Assembly (NCBI RefSeq): GCF_001663175.1
Contig: NZ_CP016033.1
Coordinates: 496,001-560,000, forward strand
DNA length: 64,000 bases
Source of the DNA: Erythrobacter neustonensis
GTDB taxonomy: Bacteria; Pseudomonadota; Alphaproteobacteria; Sphingomonadales; Sphingomonadaceae
Reading direction: 5' to 3'
Position numbers and translations under genes: made by a program. Shown here one piece after another: positions 27,201-35,404 of this stretch; within the stretch, counting starts at the first letter, position 1; every line of letters begins with the position of its first letter. The notes below the pieces were generated by a model. It worked only from the letters and a program-made list of their open reading frames with translations, was not told the DNA's origin and did no database searches.

Positions 27201-29375
27201 GCCAGCTACAACCGCACCGCGACCGGGGTGATGGGCGAAGCGCGCGTCGGTGCGATCAAAGCGCAGGGTTTTGCCGCACAGATCGCCAGCCGCTTCCAGC
27301 GGCAGGAAATCCAGGGTCAGGGGATCTCGGGCCCCTATGCGCTGTCCAGCCGCCGCATCCTTGCCAATTCCGAACGCGTCACGATCGAAGTGCGCGACCG
27401 GTTCCGCCCCGAACAGATCGTCAATTCGCGCACGCTCACCCGCTTTACCGATTACGACATCGACATGCTGTCGGGCACGATCCGCTTTGCCGCCCCCGTG
27501 CTGAGCCGCGACGAAAACCTGAACCCGCAATTCATCGTGATCGAGTTCGAAACCGATGGCACGGGCGCGGCCGAATGGAACGCCGGCGCGCGCGCCGACT
27601 GGACCAGCAAGGCTGGCACGCTGCGGATCGGCGCAACCGCGATCACCGATGCCGGGATCGCCGGCGCGGACGGCAAGGCGCAGCGCACCGATATCGGCGC
27701 AGTCGATCTGCTCGCCCGCATCGGCGCCAACACCGAAGTGCGCGGCGAAATCGCGATGAGCCGCCGCGACGGACGCGAGGCGACCGCTTTCCTTGCCGAA
27801 GTACAGCACCAGACCGGCAAGGTCGATCTCGTCGCCTATGCCCGCCAGATCGATGCCGACTACGGCATCGGCCAGCAGAACGCGGTCGAGCGCGGCCGCC
27901 GCAAGGTCGGGGTCGACGGGCGCGTGCTGCTGACCGAGGAACTGAGCCTTGTCGGCAGCCTGTGGCAGGACGACAGCCTGACCGACGCCGCCCGCCGCCG
28001 CGCCGCGCAGGCGCAACTGGCGCTGACCCGGCAGGCGACCAATCTGCGGCTCGGCATCGTCCATTTCAACGATCGCCTGCCCGATGGCAGCACCGCGGCC
28101 TCGACCGTGGTCGAAGCGGGCGCTTCGCAGCGCTTGTTCGACAACAAGCTCGAACTGTCGGCCGGCACCGCCATCGCGCTGCAAAAGGCCGAAAGCGCCG
28201 ATCTGCCCGCGCGTCACCGGCTGGGCGCACGCTATGCCATCACGCAGGACGTGCGGCTGGTGGGCACCTACGAAATCGCCAATGGCGCCAAGTTCGACGC
28301 GCGCCAGCTGCGCGGCGGGATCGAAGTTGCGCCGTGGCAGGGCGGTCAGGTGACCACCACCATCGGCAAGGAAACCATCGGCGAGAACGGCAATCGCAGC
28401 TTTGCCGCCTTCGGCCTGTCGCAGACGCTTCAGGTGAGCCCCGCGCTCACCATCGACGCCACGATCGACGGCAACCGCACGCTGGGCGGCCGTCCGTCGG
28501 CTGGCAGCCTCGTCAATCCCGATCAGCCAGCATCGAGCGGCGGCCAGATCACCGGCGGGCTGTTGTTCGAAGACTTCACCGCCGCCACCTTTGGTGCCGC
28601 ATGGCGCAAGGACCGCTGGAGCATTACCGCGCGCGGCGAATGGCGCGACGGGGAGACGATCGACCGCAAGGGCGCATTGTTCGGCGCGATCCGCCAGCTG
28701 GGCGAAGGCAGCCTCGTCGGCTCGGGCGTGACCTGGACGCTGTCCGAAGCGGCCGGCGGCGCGAAGGCCGAAATCCTCGATGCGAGCATCGCCTTTGCGC
28801 ACCGTCCCGACAATTCGCCGCTGGCGATGCTGGGCCGGCTCGAATATCGCAGCGACACGATCACCGGCGGCGTGGCGGGCGAAATCGGCGGTATCGGCGG
28901 TCCCGGCCGCACCGGGCTGACGGTCGATGGCAACGCCACCGCGCGCCGGCTTGTCGCCAGCCTTTCAGCGAATTTCTCGCCGCGCGGACAGATCGACGGC
29001 GCGGGCGTTCGCCGCCACGAATTTGCGCTGTTTCTGGGCGCGCGGCACAATCTCGACCAGTTCGAAGGCACCGAATACCAGGGCACCGCGGTGCTGGCGG
29101 GCGGCGATGCCCGCTTCGGGATCGGCGAGCGTTTCGAACTGGGTGCAACCGCCACGGTGCGCGCCAGCCTCACCGACCGGTCGACGACCTTCGCCTTTGG
29201 CCCCAGCATCGGCGTGGTGCCGACCGATGGCGTGCTCGTCACCCTGGGCTACAATGTCGAGGGCTTCCGCGACGGCGATTTCGGCCCCGCGCGCAACACC
29301 GACAAGGGCGTCTATGCCGCGGTGCGGATGAAGTTCGATGCCGGCAGCTTCGGCTTTCTCGGGTTGGGCCGATGA
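24216..29375 (+). CDS. Giant modular outer-membrane beta-barrel protein with DUF11, SdrD_B-like and Ig-like domains (operon gene 4)
   Basis: A 1719-residue exported protein with a signal peptide ending ...VHAQ (~32). In order I see: the operon's shared N-terminal module (TVTNIAEATWDAQG ... TSNAVRFDVNE, ~40-72); a first carboxypeptidase-regulatory-like beta module (GEPVDGVRVTLVDADTG, ~250-270); a DUF11-type domain (~379-496); an SdrD_B/CarboxypepD_reg-like module (GVRVMLEDGS ... DADGRYHFEGVVPG, ~535-562); an Ala/Pro/Glu-rich linker (~619-652); an intimin-like Ig segment (~755-860); then ~800 residues of alternating strands. That last part includes ALYGDFQTAF (~981) and DYDIDMLSGTIRFAAPVLSRD (~1077), motifs that precede large barrels elsewhere. 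It ends YAAVRMKFD plus an 11-residue tail. The start is TTG at 24216. Confidence 0.8.
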   Translation: MRVFPSLRHAAAALLVTLLALLAVPQGGVHAQTGETATLRTVTNIAEATWDAQGSRQRTTSNAVRFDVNESPLAPPAIRVYRRTSEGTGAELAYRVPQCGAGTGPVQSLQSGATASTSPSGAATATIRTATVQQTDTLHGGEPLFFEISARAANRDPAAVESLTVVLTTAEGDSETMTVFETEADSGIFAGVIDTLRIPPPVTKEDCRLSVGQDTRVVIAAMRPDSDTILVSADVRVLVDPFGVVFDSETGEPVDGVRVTLVDADTGLPATVFAENGETSWPSSVITGQPVIDGSGRAVPMGPGEFWFPLTTQGRFRLVAEPPAPYTAPSTAPRDVIARALRPDGRPYVVREGSFGDIFVLDTPVPFEVDIPVDRPAGDLALVKTASRPRAAPGDLVFYTLTVGNSDAARIRRGVTLVDTPSPWLRLRPGSVRINGAAAPQAVTVSPDGRIITIALGDIPAAATMRVTYAMSVRADAPPGRAGNTVIAADALGRETRAQAVVDIDREGIADRMTIIGRVTAGGCTLPEAGRPGIPGVRVMLEDGSFALTDADGRYHFEGVVPGTHVVQVAAMTLPQGGRFTDCTRSSRSAGSAISRFAVGQGGSLVVADFHAILPEGAKPAAAPAPATETEAPVDAAEAVTADKTAPAVTDYLALGDGEDGFIAPAIDANPRAPAIKVAVRHRLGQSVKLLVDGKPVDPLAFEGTQNPETGTWSISQWRGVPLLTDRTVLEAQIINSFGEVSKTFTREVFFTRTPAKVELLPALSQLVADGRTRPVVAIRVLDRNNRPLREGMSGSFTLNAPYQSAEQIDRQQLNQLTGMTPMAARWVVEGSEGIARIELAPTMVSGSLRLAFAFDDGAITRRQELEAWVEPGDVEWTLIGLGEGTIGARSVARNMERNRRFDSDLGDDARVALYAKGRVLGKYLVTLAYDSAKQREDTRALGAIDPQAYYTVFGDASARQFDAASREKLYVRIETATFYALYGDFQTAFNQTRLASYNRTATGVMGEARVGAIKAQGFAAQIASRFQRQEIQGQGISGPYALSSRRILANSERVTIEVRDRFRPEQIVNSRTLTRFTDYDIDMLSGTIRFAAPVLSRDENLNPQFIVIEFETDGTGAAEWNAGARADWTSKAGTLRIGATAITDAGIAGADGKAQRTDIGAVDLLARIGANTEVRGEIAMSRRDGREATAFLAEVQHQTGKVDLVAYARQIDADYGIGQQNAVERGRRKVGVDGRVLLTEELSLVGSLWQDDSLTDAARRRAAQAQLALTRQATNLRLGIVHFNDRLPDGSTAASTVVEAGASQRLFDNKLELSAGTAIALQKAESADLPARHRLGARYAITQDVRLVGTYEIANGAKFDARQLRGGIEVAPWQGGQVTTTIGKETIGENGNRSFAAFGLSQTLQVSPALTIDATIDGNRTLGGRPSAGSLVNPDQPASSGGQITGGLLFEDFTAATFGAAWRKDRWSITARGEWRDGETIDRKGALFGAIRQLGEGSLVGSGVTWTLSEAAGGAKAEILDASIAFAHRPDNSPLAMLGRLEYRSDTITGGVAGEIGGIGGPGRTGLTVDGNATARRLVASLSANFSPRGQIDGAGVRRHEFALFLGARHNLDQFEGTEYQGTAVLAGGDARFGIGERFELGATATVRASLTDRSTTFAFGPSIGVVPTDGVLVTLGYNVEGFRDGDFGPARNTDKGVYAAVRMKFDAGSFGFLGLGR

Positions 29376-29458
29376 GACCCTCCGCTGCGCGAAAGACCGG
29401 GTTGGTTAACCGGCTGCTTACCATGATGCGCTATCCCGACGGGATGATTGCAGGGGTC

Positions 29459-31318
29459 ATGGTCGAGTTGCGCCGCTTGATGGCGCTGGCACTGGTGATG
29501 TGCGCGCTGGCATGGGGCGGCGCGGCGCAGGCGCAAAGCTGTGCGCCTGCGGGCGCGCAAGGCACCGCGCCTGCCAGTTGGCAGACCTATTGCTGGCTGA
29601 GCCTTGCCAATTACAACGACACCACCGCGCGCAGCGCCGCAGGCCAGAACATGAGCTTCACCCTCCCCGACGGATCGACGCTGAGCTTCAATGCGCGCGT
29701 CACCGGCACCAATCCCGGGTACAACGCGGTCGCCGCGCCTTCGTGGACCGGCGCAGCGGTGGGCAGCAGCGCGTTCATCAACATTCCCGGTCGGCCCGTG
29801 CTCTATTCCACGCAAGCCGGCATCAGCCGGATCGCGATCACGGGGATCAATGTCACCCCGCCCGCCGGCGGCGGTGTTACGGTCTACTCCTTCGTCGTCG
29901 CCGATGCCGAATCGAGCAACGACAACGAAGCGCTGCGGATGAGCACCAATGGCGGCAGCTGGCAGCTGCTTGATTCGGTGCCGCCGATTTCGGGATCGAC
30001 GATGCCGCCGATCACCGGTGTGGGCAGCGCCAATGTCACGGTCAGCGGCGCGCCGGGAACGGTCGGCGGCTACATCCTGGGCAGCAACAGCCCGACCAGC
30101 GTGACGGTGGAAACCCAGTCGGGCGGGCTTCAGGGGGTGATGTTCGCGATCCGCTTTGCCACGATCCGGTTGCAGACCCAGCTGCTCGGCACGCGGATCA
30201 GCGCCGCGGACCAGTTGAACTTCCAGATCGCATCGACCGCCACCGACGCGACGATCAGCAGCGGCACCACCACGGGCACCGGGGCAGGCCCCTTCACCAC
30301 CGCGCCGCTCAACATGGCAGCAGGCGTGCCGATCACCTTGCGGCTGGCGATGGCAGCGGGCAGCGCCAGCGCGATCTCGGCCTATGCCGCCAATCTTACC
30401 TGCGTGAACAGTGCAGGGGCGACGCGCGGCACGCTGCCCAGCAACCTGCCCACGACCGATACCGACATAGGCCAGCTCGAATTCGGCGAGTCGCTGGTGT
30501 GCACCTTCCTTGCCGGTGCGCAGCCGCGCCTGCGGCTGCGCAAGGCACTGGGCACCAACGGACGGCGGTTCGACACCGACCAGTTCACCGTGCGGATCAT
30601 GGACGATGGCACGCCCTTCGCCTCGTCGACCACCACCGGCACGACGACCACCATCACGGCCGGCACCGGCGACACGACGCTGCGCGCGGTGGAGAACGGC
30701 GCGACCTATGTCCTCGACGAAGTTGCAGCGGGCACGACCGTGCTGGGCAACTATACCGCCACCATGTCGTGCACCAATGCGCTCACCGGATCGCCCACGA
30801 TTATGCCGACTGCGGTGGGCGGCACGATCACGCTGCGTCCCGCAGATTCGGTCACCTGCATCATCACCAATTCCCGCCGCGCGGCCGCGGTGCTGACGAT
30901 CGCCAAGACCAGCACGGTGATTTCCGATCCGGTCAACGGGACGACCAATCCCAAGCTTATCCCGGGCGCGGTGGTCGAATATGCGATCACCGTCACCAAC
31001 GCCGGCACCGGCCCGGTCGATGCCAGTTCGATCGTGATCCTCGACGTGATGCCCGCGCAGATGGCGTTTGCGACCGGCACCCCGATCACCTTCACCAACG
31101 GCACACCGACCAGCGGCCTCAACACCTTCAACGCCGCAACGATGGTCACCTATTCGCAGGCAAGCGGCGGCGCGGCGCCCTATACTTACACCCCTTCAGG
31201 CGCCTACGATGTGCAAGTGCGCGGGATCAGGATCGCGCCGACCGGCACGATGGCGGCCGCCACCAGCGCAACCGCGCGCCCCAATTTCACCATCCGCTTC
31301 CGCGCGCAGGTGCAATAA
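29459..31318 (+). CDS. Secreted DUF11-type protein with conserved cysteines (operon gene 5)
   Basis: A 619-residue exported protein. The ATG at 29459 has AGGGG just upstream and starts a clean signal peptide (MVELRRLMALALVM ... GGAAQA). An ATG at 29372 overlaps the gene 4 stop as ATGA and would add 29 residues before the signal. The N-terminal region (SWQTYCWLSLANYND) looks like a lectin- or adhesin-like beta sandwich, with no firm family. Later come Cys-containing modules (LTCVNSAGATRG, LVCTFLAGAQPRLRL, MSCTNALTG, VTCIITNSR), and a C-terminal DUF11-type domain (LTIAKTSTVISDPVN) nearly duplicating gene 3. It is the last gene of the operon; copC converges on it. Confidence 0.77.
   Translation: MVELRRLMALALVMCALAWGGAAQAQSCAPAGAQGTAPASWQTYCWLSLANYNDTTARSAAGQNMSFTLPDGSTLSFNARVTGTNPGYNAVAAPSWTGAAVGSSAFINIPGRPVLYSTQAGISRIAITGINVTPPAGGGVTVYSFVVADAESSNDNEALRMSTNGGSWQLLDSVPPISGSTMPPITGVGSANVTVSGAPGTVGGYILGSNSPTSVTVETQSGGLQGVMFAIRFATIRLQTQLLGTRISAADQLNFQIASTATDATISSGTTTGTGAGPFTTAPLNMAAGVPITLRLAMAAGSASAISAYAANLTCVNSAGATRGTLPSNLPTTDTDIGQLEFGESLVCTFLAGAQPRLRLRKALGTNGRRFDTDQFTVRIMDDGTPFASSTTTGTTTTITAGTGDTTLRAVENGATYVLDEVAAGTTVLGNYTATMSCTNALTGSPTIMPTAVGGTITLRPADSVTCIITNSRRAAAVLTIAKTSTVISDPVNGTTNPKLIPGAVVEYAITVTNAGTGPVDASSIVILDVMPAQMAFATGTPITFTNGTPTSGLNTFNAATMVTYSQASGGAAPYTYTPSGAYDVQVRGIRIAPTGTMAAATSATARPNFTIRFRAQVQ
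30887..31003 (+). repeat. Copy 2 of a block shared with 23841-23957
   Basis: Partner of the block in gene 3; the two differ mostly at third positions and at eight residues, including Cys to Ala in VEYCITV. Confidence 0.8.
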
Positions 31319-31336
31319 AGCCCGAGCGCCTACGCG

Positions 31337-31723
31337 TCAGCCGACGTCGAAGGTCACCGTGCCGCGCGCGACATGCCCATCGGTCCCGGCGGCCTGCCAG
31401 CGCACGTCATAGGTGCCCTTGGGCAGCGGCTTCTTGAGCGTCAGCGTCATCGTCGTGCCATCGGCGGACCAGCTCGCGACGAAATTGCGGATCGCCATTT
31501 CGCCGTGATCGGCCATCCCCGGCATCGCGGTCATGATGATCGCCGCCGAAGCCGTGGCGGGCGCGACCTTTTCGTTGAAGGTCAGCGTGATCCGGCTGGG
31601 CGATTTCGCGGTGCTGCCCTGAACGGGCGTGGCGGATACGAGCCCGACATGCGCGAGCAGCGGCGCGGGCGCTGCGACACCGGCGAAAAGCGCCGCAGCG
31701 GCGAGGAAGACAGAATGGCGCAT
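31337..31723 (-). CDS. copC: Copper-binding periplasmic protein CopC
   Basis: A 128-residue periplasmic copper chaperone. The signal peptide ends ...APLLA, leaving His1 as the mature N-terminus (HVGLVSATP); this His and the later DGH (in GTDGHVARG) are the Cu(II) ligands known in CopC. A Met/His cluster MPGMADHGEM suggests a second site. No CopD domain is fused and no copD gene follows. The ATG at 31723 gives the best signal peptide. It is the third gene of copABC, 25 bases after copB. Confidence 0.92.
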   Translation of the reverse strand: MRHSVFLAAAALFAGVAAPAPLLAHVGLVSATPVQGSTAKSPSRITLTFNEKVAPATASAAIIMTAMPGMADHGEMAIRNFVASWSADGTTMTLTLKKPLPKGTYDVRWQAAGTDGHVARGTVTFDVG

Positions 31724-31748
31724 CGACACGAAAAACCCTTGTTGAAGA

Positions 31749-32651
31749 TCAGAACCACCAGCGGATACCCGCGACAAGCTTAAGCGCGGATGACGCTTCC
31801 CCCCGCCCGCGTGCGTATTCTGCACCCGCGCCCGTGCGCCATGATTGTTCAAGCCCGAGATAGGGCGCAAATTCGCGCGCGAATTCATACCGCAGCCGCG
31901 CACCGACCGCGAACCGGTCAAGCCCGGCACCAATGCCGAGCGCCGGAATATCCTGCGCCGAAAGCTCGGCCTCGGCGCGCGGCTGGAGGATCAGGCGCTG
32001 GGTGATGCGCTGGTCCAATTCACCTTCGATCCGCGCGGTCAGATCGCCGCGGGTCGACACGAACAAGGCAGCGTCGATTTCGAACATGTAAGGCGCAAGG
32101 CCCTGAACCCCGATCACGCCATGCGTCGTGTCAGGCCCGGCAAAATCGTGGCGCACCCCGATCTGCAAATCCCAGAACGGCGCGATGGCCCGGGCATAGA
32201 GCGCCTGTACCTCGGCCTCTTCAAGGGCCGCGCCGGTCTCTCCTTCGCCCTCGCTCTTAAACCAGAAACGGCTGGTGGGGCCGCCGTAATAGCCTTGCAG
32301 ATCCCACAGATAGCTGTCGCCGCCCTCGCCCGTCTGCATTTCGAACCGGTCGCCCTGCACCCACAAAACGGCAAAATCTCCGTGGGTGTCGGCCAGCGCC
32401 TTGCGCGATGCGGCCATCGCGTCCGCGCCCCAGATCGCATCGGCTGCGCGCGGCGGGCCGCTGCCCGCTTCGGCCGGGGGCGGGATTTCCATCAGCGGTC
32501 CGGGCGAAGGATCGGCGGCCTCGGCGTCCCCACTGTGTCCGGCATGGGGATCCTGCGCAGGCATGGCGTGGCCACCGTGCTGGTGATCCTGCGCGGCCGC
32601 AGGCGCGGCGCAGGCGAACGCGGCCCATGCGAGGAGCACGGTCCGCCTCAT
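31749..32651 (-). CDS. copB: Outer-membrane copper resistance protein CopB
   Basis: A 300-residue predicted beta-barrel. The signal peptide ends ...APAAAQ, followed by a His/Met-rich segment (DHQHGGHAMP, DPHAGHSGD) that probably binds copper, then the CopB core with LWVQGDRFEMQTG and FWDLQIGVRHDF. It ends KLVAGIRWWF, with the C-terminal Phe expected of a barrel beta-signal. The start overlaps the copA stop as ATGA. Confidence 0.94.
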   Translation of the reverse strand: MRRTVLLAWAAFACAAPAAAQDHQHGGHAMPAQDPHAGHSGDAEAADPSPGPLMEIPPPAEAGSGPPRAADAIWGADAMAASRKALADTHGDFAVLWVQGDRFEMQTGEGGDSYLWDLQGYYGGPTSRFWFKSEGEGETGAALEEAEVQALYARAIAPFWDLQIGVRHDFAGPDTTHGVIGVQGLAPYMFEIDAALFVSTRGDLTARIEGELDQRITQRLILQPRAEAELSAQDIPALGIGAGLDRFAVGARLRYEFAREFAPYLGLEQSWRTGAGAEYARGRGEASSALKLVAGIRWWF

Positions 32652-34354
32652 CGCTGCGGCCCTTCCACCGTGACGGTCTGCATCATCCCGCCGTGCATGT
32701 GATACAGGAGGTGGCAGTGGAACGCCCAGTCACCCGGCTCGTTCGCGGTGAGATCGAACTGCGCGCTTGCGCCGGGCTGCACGATCACGATGTTCTTGCG
32801 CGGCTGATGTGCGGGATCCTCGCCATTGACCAGCTCGAAGAACATTCCGTGCAGGTGGATGGGGTGCGCCATCATCGTGTTGTTGACCAGCTTCACGCGC
32901 ACCCGCTCGTTCCAGGCAAAGCGGATCGGCACGTCGCTGACCGCCGAATACATCTTGCCGTCGAACGACCACATGTAACGCGCCATGTTGCCGGTCAGAT
33001 GCAGTTCGAGCAGGCGCGAGGGCGCGCGGGTGTCGCGGTTGGGTTCCAGCGCCGAGAGCATCCGGTAGTTGAGCACCCGGTGCCCGACATCGCGCAAGCC
33101 GATGCCCGGATCGCCCATTTTGTCGACCGGCGCCATCGCCACCATGTCGATCCCCGGCCCCACTGCGACATCCGGCGGCAGCAGCAGCGTGTCGCGCATG
33201 CTCATGCCGTCCATGCTGTGTCCAGCCGCGCCGTCGCCGTGGTTCATCCCCATGTCGCCCATGTCGAGCAAGGGAGCTTTGCGCGGCGGCGGGATCGGCG
33301 CGCGTTCGCCCGGGCGGCTGGTCAGCGTTGCCAGCGCCATGCCCGACCGGTCCATGCTTTCGGCGATGATGGTATAGGCCTCGGCCTTGGGCGTGACGAT
33401 CACATCGTAGGTTTCGGCCGTGCCGATCTGAAACTCGTCGACCGCGACCGGTTTCACGTTCTGCCCGTCGGCCGCGATCACCGTCATCGCAAGCCCGGGA
33501 ATGCGCAGGTTGAAGAAGGTCTGCGCCGCGCCGTTGATGATCCGCAGCCTTACGCGCTCGCCCGGAGTAAAGACGAACTCCAGCCCCTCCTTTGGCCCGC
33601 GCCCGTTGGCGAGATAGGTGTAGGTCGAACCTGTCACATCGGCGATGTCGGTCGCGGGCATCCGCATTTCGGCCCACATCCGGCGGTCGGCAGCGGTCAG
33701 CGGGTATTCGTCGGTCCAGCTGGTTTGCTGGTAATTGAAATAGCCCTCGCCCTTGCGCAGCCGCTCCATGATGGCGTGCGGGTGCAGCGGGGTGAACTCG
33801 CTCAGCAGCAGGATGAATTCGCGGTCGTAGTCTGCCGGTTCCGCGCCGGCCGGGTCGATGATCAGCGGGCCGTAATGCCCCTGCTGTTCCTGCAGGCCCG
33901 AATGCGAGTGGTACCAGTAAGTGCCCGACTGCCGGATCGGGAATTCATAGGTGAAGGTCTGGTGCGGCCTGATGCCGGGAAAACTGATCCCCGGCACCCC
34001 GTCCATGTGGAACGGCAGCAGCAGGCCGTGCCAGTGGATCGAGGTGTCCTCGTCCAGATGATTGGTGACATTGAGGCGGACATCCTGCCCTTCGCGCAGG
34101 CGGATGAGCGGGCCCGGAACGCTGCCGTTGACCGCGATGCCATGCCCTTTGCGGCCCTGCACCACACGCGGCCCGTGACCCACGGCAAGATCGATCACCG
34201 GGCCGGAAAGCTGGTCGAACCCGGCCCGCAGCGGCGCGCCGCCTGCAGTCCGGTGGTGCCCACGCCCCTGCGCCCATGCCGGCAAGGCGGCCAGCCCGGC
34301 AGCGGCCCCGGCGGCGCGCACAAAGCCGCGGCGCGAAAGCGCCCGAAGCGTCAT
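32648..34354 (-). CDS. copA: Periplasmic multicopper oxidase CopA
   Basis: A 568-residue copper-resistance oxidase exported by the Tat system: SRRGF at 7-11 starts a twin-arginine signal ending ...PAWA. Copper ligands are clear: HWHG, YHSHSG, HPIHLHG and the T1/trinuclear motif HCHLLYHM. The region MGDMGMNHGDGAAGHSMDGMSM is a Met/His-rich copper-binding insert typical of CopA. It oxidises Cu(I), and possibly sequesters copper. It heads copA-copB-copC. A possible short Met-rich reading frame overlaps its start. Confidence 0.96.
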   Translation of the reverse strand: MTLRALSRRGFVRAAGAAAGLAALPAWAQGRGHHRTAGGAPLRAGFDQLSGPVIDLAVGHGPRVVQGRKGHGIAVNGSVPGPLIRLREGQDVRLNVTNHLDEDTSIHWHGLLLPFHMDGVPGISFPGIRPHQTFTYEFPIRQSGTYWYHSHSGLQEQQGHYGPLIIDPAGAEPADYDREFILLLSEFTPLHPHAIMERLRKGEGYFNYQQTSWTDEYPLTAADRRMWAEMRMPATDIADVTGSTYTYLANGRGPKEGLEFVFTPGERVRLRIINGAAQTFFNLRIPGLAMTVIAADGQNVKPVAVDEFQIGTAETYDVIVTPKAEAYTIIAESMDRSGMALATLTSRPGERAPIPPPRKAPLLDMGDMGMNHGDGAAGHSMDGMSMRDTLLLPPDVAVGPGIDMVAMAPVDKMGDPGIGLRDVGHRVLNYRMLSALEPNRDTRAPSRLLELHLTGNMARYMWSFDGKMYSAVSDVPIRFAWNERVRVKLVNNTMMAHPIHLHGMFFELVNGEDPAHQPRKNIVIVQPGASAQFDLTANEPGDWAFHCHLLYHMHGGMMQTVTVEGPQR

Positions 34355-34473
34355 GCCGCGCGCACCATCGAAGGCCGCGCACGCTTGGCACGCGGCGCGC
34401 TTATCATGCCGTGCGTCCGGGACAGTCCGAATGCACCGATCATCAGGCTTGGCTTCGACATTGATCCCATCAT
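34351..34473 (-). CDS. Possible small Met-rich leader ORF overlapping copA
   Basis: A 40-codon frame beginning MMGSMSKPSLMIGAF and ending in a basic tail (RAKRARPSMVRAA). Its TGA overlaps the copA ATG as ATGA, the same coupling used between copA and copB. Six Met residues and one His would suit copper sensing or translational control, but there is no strong ribosome site and I recognise no family. The same frame is open up to 34566. It could also be only the copA leader. Confidence 0.33.
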   Translation of the reverse strand: MMGSMSKPSLMIGAFGLSRTHGMISAPRAKRARPSMVRAA

Positions 34474-34648
34474 CTGGTGCTGACCGGCGACCGGCCGGGC
34501 CTCTCGTACCGGGCGCGCAAGGCCCTGCCTTTTTTCAAGGACTGCTTCCTTAGCGCCCCTGCGCAACGTCCGCCACCCGCGCCGGTTCCGGGCGCACCGC
34601 AGGCCGGCGGTAGGACTGCGTTAAGGTGGCGAACCTAGATGCAGCCCG

Positions 34649-35371
34649 ATGCAAAGAACCCTGATCCCGCTTGTCGCTGCCGCGGCGCTTTTCGCCGTCC
34701 CTGTCGGGGCCAACATCGTCACCGGGGCTGCGGCCGTGGTCGACGGCGATACGATCACCATGACCGGCACCCGTATCCGGCTCGTGGGTATCGATGCGCC
34801 GGAAGCCGCCCAGATCTGCAAGCGCGGCGGCCAGCCGTGGAACTGCGGCACGGACGCCGCGCAAGTCCTTGGCGACATCATCGGCGGGCAGCCGCTCGAA
34901 TGCACGGCCGTCGGCACGGATGTCTATGGGCGCACGCTGGCCACCTGCACGACCCCGGTTTTCGACGTGGCTCGCGAGATGCTGCGGCGCGGGATGGCGG
35001 TTCCGGCGCCCGATGCACCGTCCGATTACACCGAGGCGCGGGCAATCGCGCAGCAAATGCGGTATGGCCTATGGGCGGGGGAATTCGACCTGCCGTCGGC
35101 CTGGCGCGCCGCAAATCGCGGCGATGCGCCGCCGGTCGCGCGGCGCGCTGTCCCGGCTGCGCGATCGCAGCGCGTTGCCGCAGCGGCGCCCGCCCGCGAG
35201 CGGCGCTACACCAATGCGCTTGGCTGCGCGATCAAGGGAAACAACAGCCGCCACGGCGATCTGATCTATCACCTGCCCGGCCAGCGCTATTATGCGCAGA
35301 CCCGGCCCGAGGCGCTGTTCTGCACCGAACGCGAGGCTGCTGCCGCCGGTTTCAGACGTTCGAAGGAATAG
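34649..35371 (+). CDS. Secreted thermonuclease-family protein with C-terminal extension
   Basis: A 240-residue exported SNase-like protein. The signal peptide ends near ...PVGAN; the OB-fold nuclease domain has VVDGDTITMTGTRIRLVGID (SNase DGDT and Arg) and YGRTLATC. After a Pro/Ala-rich linker (~160-190), the C-terminus carries a Cys-paired module (LGCAIKGNNSRHGDLIYH ... ALFCTEREAAAAGFR) that often accompanies bacterial SNases and may bind nucleic acid or cell wall. It is isolated, with yihA converging. Confidence 0.85.
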   Translation: MQRTLIPLVAAAALFAVPVGANIVTGAAAVVDGDTITMTGTRIRLVGIDAPEAAQICKRGGQPWNCGTDAAQVLGDIIGGQPLECTAVGTDVYGRTLATCTTPVFDVAREMLRRGMAVPAPDAPSDYTEARAIAQQMRYGLWAGEFDLPSAWRAANRGDAPPVARRAVPAARSQRVAAAAPARERRYTNALGCAIKGNNSRHGDLIYHLPGQRYYAQTRPEALFCTEREAAAAGFRRSKE

Positions 35372-35404
35372 GACACCCCGGCGGCTTGCGCGCCGGAGCC
35401 GTCT

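Noticed and set aside
24330..28802. A 1490-codon open frame on the minus strand opposite the giant barrel gene
   Set aside because: It mirrors the third-position GC bias of the plus-strand gene, has no signal peptide or domain, and is low in hydrophobic order; the plus frame has clear domains.
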